From the NCBI GenBank assembly GCA_029641185.1, contig JAPWGK010000013.1:682001-746000 (forward strand): a stretch of DNA of 64,000 nucleotides, read 5' to 3'. Shown piece after piece: positions 35,260 to 46,787 of the stretch (position 1 is the first letter of the stretch; each line of letters opens with the position of its first letter). The position numbers and the translations under genes were made by a program. Below the pieces are notes generated by a model. That model searched no databases. It was not told where the DNA came from and worked only from the letters and a program-made list of their open reading frames with translations. This stretch comes from Pseudofabraea citricarpa. Its lineage: Eukaryota; Ascomycota; Leotiomycetes; Helotiales; Dermateaceae.

Positions 35260-37351
35260 CTGCTCCTAGCCGCCTGGGCTTTTCTTGGAGATTTCTTGAC
35301 TCTTGTCCTGCGCTATTCACATGGCCCCGCTTGAGCATGTTGGATGATGCGACGCCAAGGCAGCTTAGGGAAAGTCTCCCACGGTGTTGCAGGTGACTGT
35401 AACCATCACCGGGCTGAGATAGCGAGGCTTGTCGGTAATACAGAAGTGCATGTCAGCAGCAGATGGCCATCTAGGCACCACGATCTGGATACCAAGCGGT
35501 GAGCATGTCAGGTATGGAGGGATGGGGGGTGGGGATGGGGATGGGGATGGGGACGGGGACAGACAGAGAGATGGATAGATAGATAGACGTGCGGGAGTGG
35601 TGGGTATTGATTGGCATTGGCATTGAGCGGGAGGGAGATGATGAAGGCTCTGGGCGGAGGATGAAGAATGGATGGATGAGATGGAGGGGAGAGAAGGGGA
35701 GAGGGGGAGACTGACGAATAGTGAAGAGCGGAGAGGGAGTGAGGGAGTGAGACAAGCTGGGCGTCTAAGGGCAAAGGCCCTGAAGACTGTCTGTGTGTGT
35801 CTGTCTGTACGCCGCAACTCCGTGACTGAGCAGAATAGAGAATAGAACAGAGAATAGTGGGTGCAGGTGGTGAACACATGCCGGTACTTCCAAATCTGCC
35901 CCCCTTTAGCCTTTGTAAAAATTCCGATGGCGTGGAGGGCGAATGGTAGGTACGTACCTTAGGTACCTAGGGAAGTATCTAAGTACCTATGTACCTATGT
36001 ACCTAGCTAGCTGAACTAAACTATACCCACAGTAACTGTCGCCCACTCTGGGCCCTTCTTTCTTCTTCCCTTCACCCAAGACCAAGACGCACCAACCATC
36101 CCCAACGTCACATCACCTCAGCACTATTCGGGCGAATACGCATCACCGTCACCGTCACCGTCGCCGGCATTGCAATACACACACGCTGCTGCATACCGTA
36201 CTCCCTCCATCCCACCGTATCATTGTTATCAGATTCCGCCATGGCAACTGTCCGCTGCTGCCCGCTTCTTCCCTCCTCCTCTCCTCCTCCTCTCCCCCTC
36301 CTCCCCCTGCTTGCTTCCCTGGCTCCCGGGGATCTGGATACTGTACCCAAGAAGAGAGATCTCAGACCCGCGCTCCCCGTCGCCTCCCAAGCGCCAGGAG
36401 CCCCCAGAAGCCCCTTAGGCTCTTATTCGATGGATTTGGCTGTCGACCCGAAATGCCATATTGGAGTGCAATAAAGTCAAAGGATGACGAGCGCTCGTCT
36501 CGGCCTCAATAAGCAATGCCACGGTTTAAACGTGGGCTCCCGGTCGTCCTGGACTGGGCAGCAACCGCCCTCATCTCCATCGAGCCTCCCTTCCACTTGG
36601 CAGTCGGCTTCGCCCTCCTTGGCTCCCGTAGATCATCTTGGGCGCGCCTCTTGGCTTAACAACCTCAATCAAACACCGTCGCCAACACCACCACCATCAC
36701 AAAGCACCCCCAAAAAGCCTTCCACCTCAACCATGGTCGCAACATCGCAAGCCCGCCGTCTCTAATCACTAACGTCTTTGGGGTCAAGTTAGAGGCGTCG
36801 GCAGCAAGCAAGTCCCGGTAGCTTGCGTCGAAACAAGCTCAATCTAGCAAGATCGACCGCAGAACTTCGACTCTTCACACTTCACCTGGCTGCGATTTGT
36901 GATCACGGGTGAGGCCTTGGGGCCTTGGTATCGATGGACTACCGTGTGTCTAAAAGTGTCAGTGTAGTGCAGTGTCACTTTCCCCTACGAGGGACCATGC
37001 CAGCATGGAATGCTTGGGAGCCCGATTATCGTGTCCCTCGGGGGTCGAAACTTTGTTTCACAGCCTTCGAGATGATAACGACCGGAAGGTTAGGTTAGGC
37101 ATCACAACGGTGGGGCCTTATTTCGTAGTCTTGTTTTTGGCTTCTTTCAAACCTCGCTGCTTGCATTCGGTCTGATCTCCTCTCCTCTTCCTCTTCTAAC
37201 GATCCTCATTTTCAACTTATGCAATCCCGGTCTTGCTACTCGGTCTTCACACCTCTCTTTCATCTATCACCTATTAATTCAACTGTCCCCAGGGTTGTAA
37301 GACCCTCCCGCTACCAAGACGGCTTCCAACGACTCCACAAATACCCCCAAT
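35260..37351. other. Intergenic; promoter and leader of the four-TM gene
   Basis: No gene seen. Features are a GGGGAT array (35524-35560), GTACCT-rich short repeats at about 35948-36005, CACCGT triplet-type repeats near 36147-36164, and pyrimidine-rich runs at 36260-36320. The last 200 bp before 37352 are C/T-rich, as in many fungal leaders. Confidence 0.45.
35524..35560. repeat. (GGGGAT)n G-rich repeat
   Basis: Runs of four to six G separated by AT, AC or T, with seven G-runs in about 37 bp. The plus strand meets the simple pattern for a G-quadruplex (four or more G3+ runs with loops of one to two bases). Confidence 0.7.
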
Positions 37352-38204
37352 ATGACGGGGAAATTCACAGAAAAAGACCCTGAGCGGTGCTCTCACTATG
37401 CTCTATTCATGGCCAACCTCACCGTTGTACAGGCCGAATCACTCTTCTGGATATTGTTTATGTGTGTTCTGATATTGATGTGCGTCAGCTCTGTATATCA
37501 TCACAAGTAAGCAACAACTCTTATTGCTAAGTCATACCACATCTAACTTGACAATAGGTCTATCAATATTTCCGAGCGCGAAAAAACTCTTCCGCCATCT
37601 CAAGTCAACTCTCGGCGTTACAAGCGCAAGATCCTGCGTACACGCTCGCGGTACCTTGGTATTGTTTCAACCTGCCTGCTTGTAGCCACTGTATGCGTGA
37701 TCATGGAAGCATTTGCCGCTTTCAACATCGAGTACTGTGACGGCGAGGATCTCATGCAACTCTACTGGGGTTTCTGGTCCATCCTCCAGGTCGGCTCTCT
37801 CATTGCCATTCTAGGCGTCATGCTACAGTTCTGGATCGTGATGGGAAGCCATGAACTTCCAAGCTGGGGTGTGGCACTTGGGACGCCTGTACTCGTCTTT
37901 GCTGCCGCTGGGTGGATGGTTAAGCAGCTCACCAAGAGGATGTGGGCACGCATTCAAGGAAAAGTGTTTGTGGAGGAAGACAGCAGCGAGAACGATGAGG
38001 CCGATGATGAGGCTGTCGATGGCCCAAGTGATGAAGAGAAGGGAAATGTCAGCAGATGGATGAGCAGAGCGTAAGTGTTGAAGATTTCACACCCAATGAT
38101 ATAACACTAACATACTGGCCAGACCCACCATCGTTCAAGATTCAAGTGCGAGTCGGAGTAAGAGCCAGAGCCCGGAACGAGTCAGGCGATCATCAACCTT
38201 CTAA
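37352..38204 (+). CDS. Four-TM fungal membrane protein of unknown function
   Basis: Exons 37352-37506, 37558-38070 and 38123-38204 give 249 residues. Introns are 51 and 52 nt with GTAAGC/GTAAGT donors and CTAAC branch points, both phase 2. TM segments: SLFWILFMCVLILMCVSSVY, LGIVSTCLLVATVCVIMEAF, WSILQVGSLIAILGVMLQFW and VALGTPVLVFAAAGWMV. Basic stretches (RRYKRKILRTRSRY) follow TM1. The C-terminal tail is first acidic (EEDSSENDEADDEA) and then Ser/Arg-rich (SASRSKSQSPERVRRSS), so it is probably cytosolic and phosphorylated. No signal peptide or known domain recognised. The third exon is short but its splice signals (CACTAACATACTGGCCAG) are very good. Confidence 0.8.
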
Positions 38205-38476
38205 ATTATCTCTATGGTCTCTCTTGGTTATGATTAACGATCGGTCATTTACTTTTCTCTTCTTTCTATCAATAGGTTGCTCAAGTGCTGAGTATAGGAT
38301 TTAGCGAGGGAGTTGTATAGTGGATATATATACAGGGATCTGGGTCTATCTAGAGGAGGAGCGTTTCTAAATTGAGAATTGCGCAAGCGCAAATGTTGTT
38401 TTGCGTTCCTAGTAGATTAGTGTTAGATAGAAAGAAAAAAAATAGCAAGTTTCCGTACCGCCAACTTCTTCACGCT

Positions 38477-39265
38477 TTACGCTTCTACGTTCCGGACCGC
38501 ACTCTCCATCCAGAATTTGCAGTACTGTCTATGTGCCCACTCTATCCACTCCCCCATGGGTGGCTTTCCATCCTCGACCTTGGTGGCTCCCTTATAGAAG
38601 ACGCTCTTGAGTCTGAACTCGGCCACGCCCTCGTCCTTCTTGATCTCGACGCCCATCTCGAACAATCCATCGCTATCTCGCAGCCCCGAATTTAAAGGGC
38701 TATCTCCACATCGGACCGTGATGTGATCAGGTTTCTTCTCCACCACCTCGAAGTGATCCGTGATCTGGGTGCCAACCTCGTACGACGAAGCCTTCAAATC
38801 GGCACGCTCCCATAATTGATGAGCCGTAGTCGTAGTATTCTGATACTTCTTTGCCAAGTAGCGTCTCTGATACCAATAGCCTAGATAAACGAATCAGACC
38901 CCAATCGCTCAATCGCACAAGTGCTCGGCCGGCCTCCAGGAGAAAGAGAAGAGGAAGAAGAGAGAAGAGAGAGAGAGAAACATACCGATACCACCCCAGA
39001 CACCGGCGCAGAAGGCCTCTGCAAGCTTCCCCTCCTTCTCCAGCAGCGCCGGCTGGATGTCGCGCAGCGGGATCCGCCGCACGCAGATGTCCTGCGTCGC
39101 CGGGTTCCTGTGCGGGTTGTTCTTCACGTACGCGGCGCTCTGGAAGATGGGGTCGGCCGCCGTGATGGGCACGAATGTGCACTTGCGCGTCCAGATGGCG
39201 AAGGCGCTCGCGCCGACGGGGGCGCCTACCAGGGCGGCCTTGAATGCTGTGCTTATAGGACCCAT
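38477..39265 (-). CDS. Conserved fungal protein of unknown function (227 aa)
   Basis: Exons 39265-38986 and 38880-38477; the 105-nt intron (GTATGT ... ATCTAG) splits a Gly codon in GGIGYWYQRRYLAKKY. The N-terminus (GPISTAFKAALVGAPVGASAFA) is hydrophobic and could be a membrane or mitochondrial-targeting segment. Recognisable conserved blocks are ATQDICVRRIPLRDIQPALL, GKLAEAFCAGVWGG, ADLKASSYEVGTQITDHFEV, VRCGDSPLNSGLRDSDGLFE and WAHRQYCKFWMESAV. This looks like an unnamed family I recall as widespread in Pezizomycotina; no catalytic motif is evident. It is convergent with the four-TM gene, 272 bp apart. Confidence 0.85.
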
Positions 39266-41553
39266 TGCTTTTTCGGGGGGGTGGTTTCTAGATTGAGAGG
39301 GAGAGGGAGGTTGATGTTTTGGTGTTTTTTTGTGGTTTGTGGTTGTTGGGTTGGACCCTGGATTTCGGTTTTGGTTTGTATGGTCGTTGGAGAGCTCTTT
39401 CTCTCTCTCGCATGCCTGTTTTGAGCTTTCCGCCCACTAGACCGGCTGAGTTCCTTCTCTTTCCCCTGATCGCTCGGCTGGCTCGGCTTGGCCTTTCCTG
39501 AGTTCCGCTCCCCCCCCCCCTTCGGCTTCCGATTCGGACTGTTGTGTTAAGCGAGGACATCGTTGATCAAGGGTGGTTTGTACGTCATTTATCTCAGTTC
39601 TTTCCTCTTTCTCTACGTAGCTTTGTGTTCTGCATTGCTGGTAATTGGTGGACGTGGATAGATATAGTATGTGTTTTTTTTTTTTTAACGAACGAAATAG
39701 ATTGGGTGTTGGGATTTGGAGTCAATTTTTTTTGAGGGTTTCTTTCTCTTCTTCTTTTTCCTCGTTTCTTTGGAGATGGCTCGCTTGGTTTTTGGGGGGT
39801 TTTTTTCTAAGGAGGAGAGTGGTAAATTGGTAGGGTATATCACAGAAGCCTGTACTTAATAGACAGAAGCGGGCGCCTGGAGTACATGAAAAGAAAATGG
39901 CAATGGTAGAATTTCAAGTGAAATTTGCTTGTTATCTTCTCTGCCTCGAAACATGTTAGGTCATCTTTCACTCGGTCTTTCGTATCATACATAACCCTCT
40001 AACCTCTAAAACGGTCCAGTCTGTAACGTTTTCGAGTGACAGATCAATTTTTATTTGAGTGCCTATTTCCTGCAACCCCGTTTCTTATCTGTACTGTCCA
40101 GCCCAGAAGAGCATGGAGGCTTTCTAGTAATCTAGAACATATTAATCTTCGATCCCATGTCTCAACGTAGAACAAACGTCAGTCACTCACTATCAGGTGT
40201 AACCTCAGCACACATTTCAACCGCTCAACGTGATGTCAGATCCGGACAAATGAAAAAGAAGAGACAATGAATGTGAATGAATATCCATGACGTCCTTGAA
40301 CCCCCATGACAAAAGCCCCCAAGACGAAAGAGAGAAAAACTCAATCCCTTCCCCCCTCTTATCCGCACGACGCAAGTGGTCCAAAACAGCCAGGGATGAA
40401 CGACGTATGAGGCGTTTTTACGGATCTGGAAAGGCGCATATGTATGTATGCGTGTGTGAAGATAAGCATGGGGGATTTGAGATAGCGGACAGGTGTATCT
40501 CTCGGCTAGCTACTGCTCTGTATTTGTTTTCGGGGCTTGTCTGAAGTCATTCCAAGACAGTGGTTTCTGATAAGGTGCGCATCTTTTTTTCCCTTTCCTT
40601 TCTTCTGTTCTGGTCTGGTCTAGCCTGGTCTCGCTTGGCTCGGAGTAGCCAAGAAAGCAGTTTTCTTTTGCCATCTGAGCTGTCATCTTCGATTAATGGA
40701 CGTGTAGAGATCGATGAGAATTTCTGTGATCTGCGATGGACGTGATGGGGCTGCTGTCTACGAAGACCTGAAGTGGGATCTCTGTGCTTGGTTGCTGATC
40801 GTCAGAAAGAATGAACCTAATGGGATTTCTTTCGAGGATCGATTTTGACTTTTCGCATCTGGTTGGCAGGACCGCTTCTAGATAAGGTTATGATGACATT
40901 CCTAAAGAGGAGATCTAAGAAGTCTTGAGGCTGTGCAGAAAAAGAAAAAAAGAAGTGCCGGATCTAGGACGGAATAGTAGAGTGCTGGAATGCAAGGCTT
41001 CGGAGATTCAAGCTGCCGGAAAGTAAGTCCGGTAGAGTGAGAATTCTAATCTACCATGTGTGACAATAAAAATTGCGTGGCATAATGAATGTACTTAGAT
41101 CAGCTAGATCAGAAAGAAAAACCTTCAGAAAGTGCCAGATTACGCACCGCATCTCTAGACCTACCCTCTAGATCACTCTCTTGGATTGAAAAGTCCTCAT
41201 CGTCATACATCTCCACCCTTCAAGATCATTCTCAAAGGGAGGAGTTGTTTTAAGTCCCTCTACAGTCCTAGCATTTATAAACCCAGAGAGACTTCTCCCA
41301 TTCTCACCAAACGCCTCGTCTTCATCTTCTCCACACGCTCTGCCCGATATGACAACTTCCCCACTGCTACAATTTTCTCTCGCGAAGGTGGGAAAGGATG
41401 AGACGTGGTTCTGTAAGTCATTACTGAACGGTGATGTGGAATGCGGGAAGTACCAGACGAATACCTTGGTGGTTGGTTTAATAAGTGCTGTGGAGATTTG
41501 ACTTGCACTTGTAGATGGCGGTAGAAGCATCCAGTGTTGGTATGGCCCACTTG

Positions 41554-41875
41554 TTAGATCTCCTTGCTGTTTTTGAATACTTGTAGAAGAGTGGGTTGCT
41601 TGCCAACTTTCAAGGTGCTCTTCGCTTTCCGGACTTTACTTCCAAGTCAGTGCATGTTCTTTACAATGCCAGCGTGATAAGGTGTTCTTACTTGAGATAA
41701 TTCCAGCATGCTCTTTGTTGTTTAGCTGGTAACTCGAGTCGAGCTCGTTGATCCCGTCAGCATCTTGGAGATTTTGCAGAATAGTCGCTTTCCATTTCTT
41801 TGCAGAGACAGTGCTGGCATCTTGAATGGTGCTGCTTGTTGGAATGGGCACAAACAATGTGAGAATAGCTGGCAT
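41554..41875 (-). CDS. Possible small two-exon gene (87 aa), tentative
   Basis: Exons 41875-41692 and 41633-41554, with a 58-nt intron (GTAAGA donor, CTGAC branch 12 nt before the AAG acceptor) in phase 1. The product begins MPAILTLFVPIPTSS and ends KQPTLLQVFKNSKEI. The tail resembles a PCNA-interacting motif (Q-x-x-L), but the aromatic pair is imperfect. No homologue recognised; chance is a real alternative. Confidence 0.22.
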
Positions 41876-44203
41876 GATAACCTAGTGTATTTCGGGGCTT
41901 GGGATGTTCTTGTCTCTCTGCTACTTTGGTTTCTGAAATCCGAACGTCTCTTAAAATTGCCGAGCAGCAATTCTCATCTTAGAGATGTCTGAAGATTCCC
42001 TTGGCTGAAGGAGGTAGATGCTATTTATGCCTTGAGCCTAGCTAACTTGACGAATGTGAATCTTGTTCTTGTCATGCTGCGATGTCTGGATTGGCGGGAA
42101 TATCTCATTGCTTACAGGAGGGAAACACATAACTTCCATATTGGCTCCATTGGTGCTGGCTAATACCTTGAATAGTCAGCCATACGCGAGATGTCGACTA
42201 CGCCTCAAGGATACAGCTTGCTTCGGTAACTAATCCGGGCAACATTCTCGGTAGCCGGAAGACTCGCAATAATTTGAGGCGCGAAAACCCTTTCAGATTA
42301 ACTGTCAATGCTGAATCAGAATAGAAACTCTGCTTGAGATCTGGAAATGTTCTGTCGGTCGGTACAAGGTTAAGCGATGAAGACGTTGCAACTACAAAGA
42401 TCCAACCAAAACAAACCCTCTTCGAATGTACTCGTCTTGCGAAACAATATTTTGGTCAACAAAAGACAATATTGTCGTCGATTCGGATATAGTTCTTGAG
42501 AAAAGGTAAATTGTCCATCCGATGTACTTAGAATGGCTGGGTTGAAACCAGCTACACCTTGGTACTGACGACACGTGCGGGAGGAACCATAAAAGCCAAT
42601 GAGTGAAGGTAAAAAGAGAAAAGATTGTGGGGCTTTGGAAACAAGAAGAATTTCCATCTGGAAAATAACAAGAGCTTGCCTAGTCTTCGAAAGAAAAAGA
42701 AGCAGGTAGAGGAGAAGACTCAGGACAGTCTCAGCTATAGTGCAATGACAGCAGAAGCACAGTGTGATATGTATGACTCGCCAGAATGTGTGGTAGGCAG
42801 GCCTGGATTACAGTAGAGCTCGCATCACTCAATTCGAGGCTGAGAGAAGGTCTGTCTTCGGGACAGCCGAAAGTCCGCAGAGCCCATCTGCTCGCCCACT
42901 TGTGCCGAACACGAAGTAATGCCATGTCACCTGACAGCAACTTGTCGCATGAAAGAAAGTGGCGAGAGACAAGAGGCCTGTCTCTTCCCTGGATTCTTCA
43001 AACATCACCACGTTGCTCTCCTTGGTCTCGTTTATCGTACGTTTCCATCCCAGGACAAATAGTATATTCTCAACAGCAGCTGTAGTGCAGCATAGAAGCG
43101 TCCTCGCTGATACCACGGAGACCTCGGTGCCGGCTATTGTCCTCGATGTCCTTTGGGACTCATTCTTGAACCCGTATGCGCTCATTGTAATCACATTTCT
43201 CCAACTTATCGGACACGTCTGAGAATGTGCGCAATCTCACCCGCAACGTGCGGAGACAACCAGAGTTCTCAGTGGAATTAATCGTGTCGATCAAAGTTAA
43301 GGGTGTTCGCGATACGAAGACTTGGCTGAGAGGCGCCGCGTACGCTCTGGAGGCGTTGGGGATCTTGGGGCATTGATGTCATTGGTAACGCATCCGCAGA
43401 TGTCACTCCATCCGCTCGAAGGGAAAACCGGGTTGACAGTTGAAGTGGAAAGAGTTGATATACTTCAGACAAACGCCAACTGGGGAAAAACACGCTGGAA
43501 CAACTTGGCGCTCGCCTCGCAGTTGGCGCAGCATGGCGATCGCTTCAAACAGATTGGCTTGTCGCCCTTGGCACGTGTATCACACAATGCGCGCCCTCTT
43601 ACAATGTTAATTATATGCGAAAATGGCTCTTTGCAGAAAAGCTTGTGTGAATGCCATGGCGAGTATTGCTCAATCACAACCCTGCGGTAAGCGACCTCCG
43701 CTTGAGCACACTTATACGATGCTGTTATACCCCTTATTACCTGCAGCCGCTCAAGGTTCGTGGCTCCGGAGAAGTTTCACATCATCTGAATTCATCTATT
43801 TCCTTCCCCTCAATCACCCTTGCTTGCCACGCCGAACGGTAAAGCGCCAGTCTTGACGTTGCTCAATTCCAACTAGTTGGGCATTGCCGAAGCAATTCGT
43901 TGCCTCTTTGGGAAGTGAGATGCTTCTCTCCTAGGCCATCAGGTCATCGAGATAGAGTGATTCTTCGGCAGTGGATAGTTTCATGTGCAGGCTCCAGTCT
44001 TTTTAAGCCTAGATTTATAGTATCAATCTTTGATCGGAACCTTCTTTGGTGGAAACCACCTCCACACAAAGCCATCCACTAATCTGGTGTACCGGCGATG
44101 CGTGATTTTTACCTCTTGGTATTCATCTATTCTAGACCACTGCTGACTTCTCGAGATGCTTCTTGGCATACTTCTCGATGTGCTTGCAGAGAAGTCATTC
44201 CAG

Positions 44204-44212
44204 TATATATAT
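44204..44212 (+). promoter_or_regulatory. TATA element of the pectate lyase gene
   Basis: TATATATAT about 210 bp upstream of the ATG, followed by a C/T-rich initiator and leader region (44221-44420). This arrangement suits a strongly inducible secreted-enzyme gene. Assignment is by position and sequence only. Confidence 0.45.
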
Positions 44213-44423
44213 CTTTGAGGCTTCTGTTCCAAAATCTCTTCTTCACCCTCATCATCACCATCACTCACTTCATCTCCTGTTTCCAGATCTTTACCATTCT
44301 TTGACCAGCCTCCAGTAGAGCAAAGTCCTTCACTTCAACTCACAACAAGAACCAGGTATTCCTATCTTCTTCACACTACCAACAACTTCTTCATCCTTTC
44401 AAAAACCTCACCAACCAGCCAAA

Positions 44424-45350
44424 ATGCAATATCAAATGATCAACTTGGCCTTTGCCACTCTCGTCCTTCAAGCAGTCGCCGTTCCAGCTCCAACCCCAGT
44501 CAAGCACCTTGTCAGCAAGCGAGCTGAGCTTCCCGCCTCTGCCGGCTCGCAAGTTTTGGATGCAGTTCAGGTCATCGCAGCTGGCGAGAACTTCGACGGA
44601 GGCCTACAGACATTCGATCGTGGAGTCAGCTGCAGTGGACAGAGCGAAGGAGGAGAAGCCGATGCGGTTTTCAACATCGAGGCTGGAGGATCTCTCTCCA
44701 ACGTCATCATCGGTGCCAACCAGATCGAGGGTGTTCATTGCCAGGGAGGATGCACATTGACCAACGTCTGGTGGGCCGATGTCTGCGAGGATGCTTTCAG
44801 TATCAAGGTTCAAGATGCTGGCGAGACTACCACCATCAACGGAGGTGGTGCTTTCGCAGCTGCGGATAAGGTGGTGCAACACAACGGTGCCGGAAAGGTC
44901 GTCATCAACGATTTCTACGTCGAGGATTTCGGCAAGCTTTACCGCAGCTGTGGTAACTGCAAGACATCCAACGAGAGACACGTCGAGTTGAATGGCATCA
45001 CCGCTGTCAACGGTGGATCCCTTGTTGGCATCAACTCCAACTTTGGAGACACTGCTATCCTCTCCGGTATCTCTGCCACCGGTGTTGAAGACCAGTGTGT
45101 CGTATTCGAGGGTGTCTCCAGCGGTTCCGAGCCAACTGAGATCGGTGTCGATATCTCCCCCGCATGCACATTCTCCGATGGAGCTAGCACTGGTGGATCT
45201 GGATCTGGTAACAGCACCACAACCCCCAGCACTGGATCTGGCTCCAGCTCCGGATCTGATTCTACCTCTGGATCCGATTCATCCTCAGACACCGAGACCA
45301 AGGTCGTCGAGTCTGGTGCTACCAACAACAGCACCTGTTCAGAGGACTAA
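44424..45350 (+). CDS. Secreted pectate lyase, polysaccharide lyase family 3
   Basis: Extracellular enzyme that cleaves polygalacturonate by beta-elimination, Ca2+-dependent in this family; used in plant cell-wall breakdown. Single exon, 308 residues. A signal peptide (MINLAFATLVLQAVAVPA) and a short pro-region ending in KR (VSKR) precede the PL3 domain, about residues 36-250. Typical PL3 blocks are FDRGVSCSGQSEGGEADAVF, GVHCQGGCTLTNVWWADVCE, GGGAFAAADKVVQHNGAG and YRSCGNC with its paired cysteines. The domain is followed by about 55 residues of Ser/Gly/Thr repeats (SGSGNSTTTPSTGSGSS, SGSDSTSGSDSSSD), ending in TNNSTCSED. The tail has no cellulose-binding module and no hydrophobic GPI segment. 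It stands alone, with gene-poor DNA upstream. Confidence 0.93.
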   Translation: MQYQMINLAFATLVLQAVAVPAPTPVKHLVSKRAELPASAGSQVLDAVQVIAAGENFDGGLQTFDRGVSCSGQSEGGEADAVFNIEAGGSLSNVIIGANQIEGVHCQGGCTLTNVWWADVCEDAFSIKVQDAGETTTINGGGAFAAADKVVQHNGAGKVVINDFYVEDFGKLYRSCGNCKTSNERHVELNGITAVNGGSLVGINSNFGDTAILSGISATGVEDQCVVFEGVSSGSEPTEIGVDISPACTFSDGASTGGSGSGNSTTTPSTGSGSSSGSDSTSGSDSSSDTETKVVESGATNNSTCSED

Positions 45351-46787
45351 GTCAGTCTCGTCCATATGGCCCAACCATACAGCATCTCTCTCTCCATTTC
45401 ATGGGTTTTTAGCGATGGGATCTGAATGACGGGTCTTTTTGTTGCTTCATCGACACAAAAAAAACTTACCTTCATTGTATATTTAAGCATTTTAGCACAC
45501 CAAAGGGATCAAAATGGGAGGGGAGGAGTTGTAAATCTATCTTCTTCTCAAAAGCACAATTTTGAGCTGGCTTTTTTCTTTTCTTTTGGGATACTTTCTA
45601 GCGGACGGGGTCCTTCTTATATGAGATAGATATGGTAGAGGTGGAGCGAGCTCGCATTCTCTTACTGAATATACATTCATCTTTCCCATTCAACCCGCTT
45701 GTTCTTCTGTGATTGACTTTTCGTGAGCTTTCTTTTGGTTCTTTGGTTCTGTTCTGAACTGAGCCAGCACTGGGATTTGATTTGGTCTTGATTGTCTTCC
45801 CTTTTGTTTGAGACGCTGGATAGAGATTCGCCGCGTCTCTGGGGTTTGTTTTTGCTTACGCGCACCTCGCTTCCCCTTTTCCAAACTCGGCTCAATCAAT
45901 CCGACCCCTCTCTCCCATTCCCTTTTTCCTTTCCAAACCAACACCCCTTACACCACCCCAAGAGAAACCAAAAATAAACGAAAACAAAAGAGACCAAAGA
46001 AACAATCAAAAATCATCCCATCTCTTCCCCTCCGCTCCCCTTCTTATCTTGAAAAAAACAATCTCCATCCCTACCCCCCAAGACCCCTTTACCCTCTCAT
46101 CTCGGAGTTCGGTTATCCAACTCCCGTCGCCAACAAACCAACAGTGCAAGAACGACAAAACGAAACGAAAACCTTGTTTGCAGTCCCATCCCTCCCCTTC
46201 CGTCCTCCCTCCCTGTTGAGCAAAAACCTAGTTTCCTCCCCCGCTGAACTTTATTTTTGTTCTGTTGTTTTTTTCGTCTCGTTTTTTATCAGGGTGTAAT
46301 AGGAAGGAGGAGGAGGAGGAGGAGGCGAAGGATATAAGAGATCTGGTGATTTTCCTTCCCCCCCCCTTTTTTTGCTGCCTGTTTGTTTGGTTCGCTTAGC
46401 TGCGAATGAGTACTTACTTGGCTGGCTCTTCTTGCTTGTGAGATATATGACAGGAGGTGTGAGTGGTATGGTGCTGAGTATTGGGTTAGTTGATTGTTGA
46501 ACTGTTAAAGGTCATGCTAGTTACCTTGGGTAGTGATTTACTACGAGAGTCACTAGGAGGGCTCGTTTAGAAATTGCATATACCAACGAAATGTAACCCA
46601 ACAGTGTTAGCCTATCATGGAGAGAGAACAATCATACGAATGAATTACTATCAAGGTCCAGAATTGTCATTCCCTAAGTAAAGTAAAAAAAAAAGGTAGG
46701 TATAATGATTTTGGTATATATATTTCTAACTACTAAGTACACGAATCACCCCAAGAGGGACAAACGAACGGACGAAAGAAAAACATC
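45351..46787. other. Intergenic between pectate lyase and receptor
   Basis: No gene seen. Sequence from 45890 to 46300 is strongly C/A-rich on the plus strand, with a (GGA)n run at about 46303-46326 and homopolymer C and T runs at 46360-46373. Confidence 0.45.

Larger units (their letters stand above)
39266..44423. other. 5.2-kb gene-poor tract before the pectate lyase
   Basis: Apart from a tentative small gene at 41554-41875 I support nothing here. Open frames at 42.4-43.7 kb on both strands lack motifs. The pectate lyase promoter occupies the right end. Confidence 0.4.

Noticed and set aside
44604..45334. Open frames antisense to the pectate lyase
   Set aside because: Shadow frames caused by the repetitive Gly/Ser codons of the real gene.
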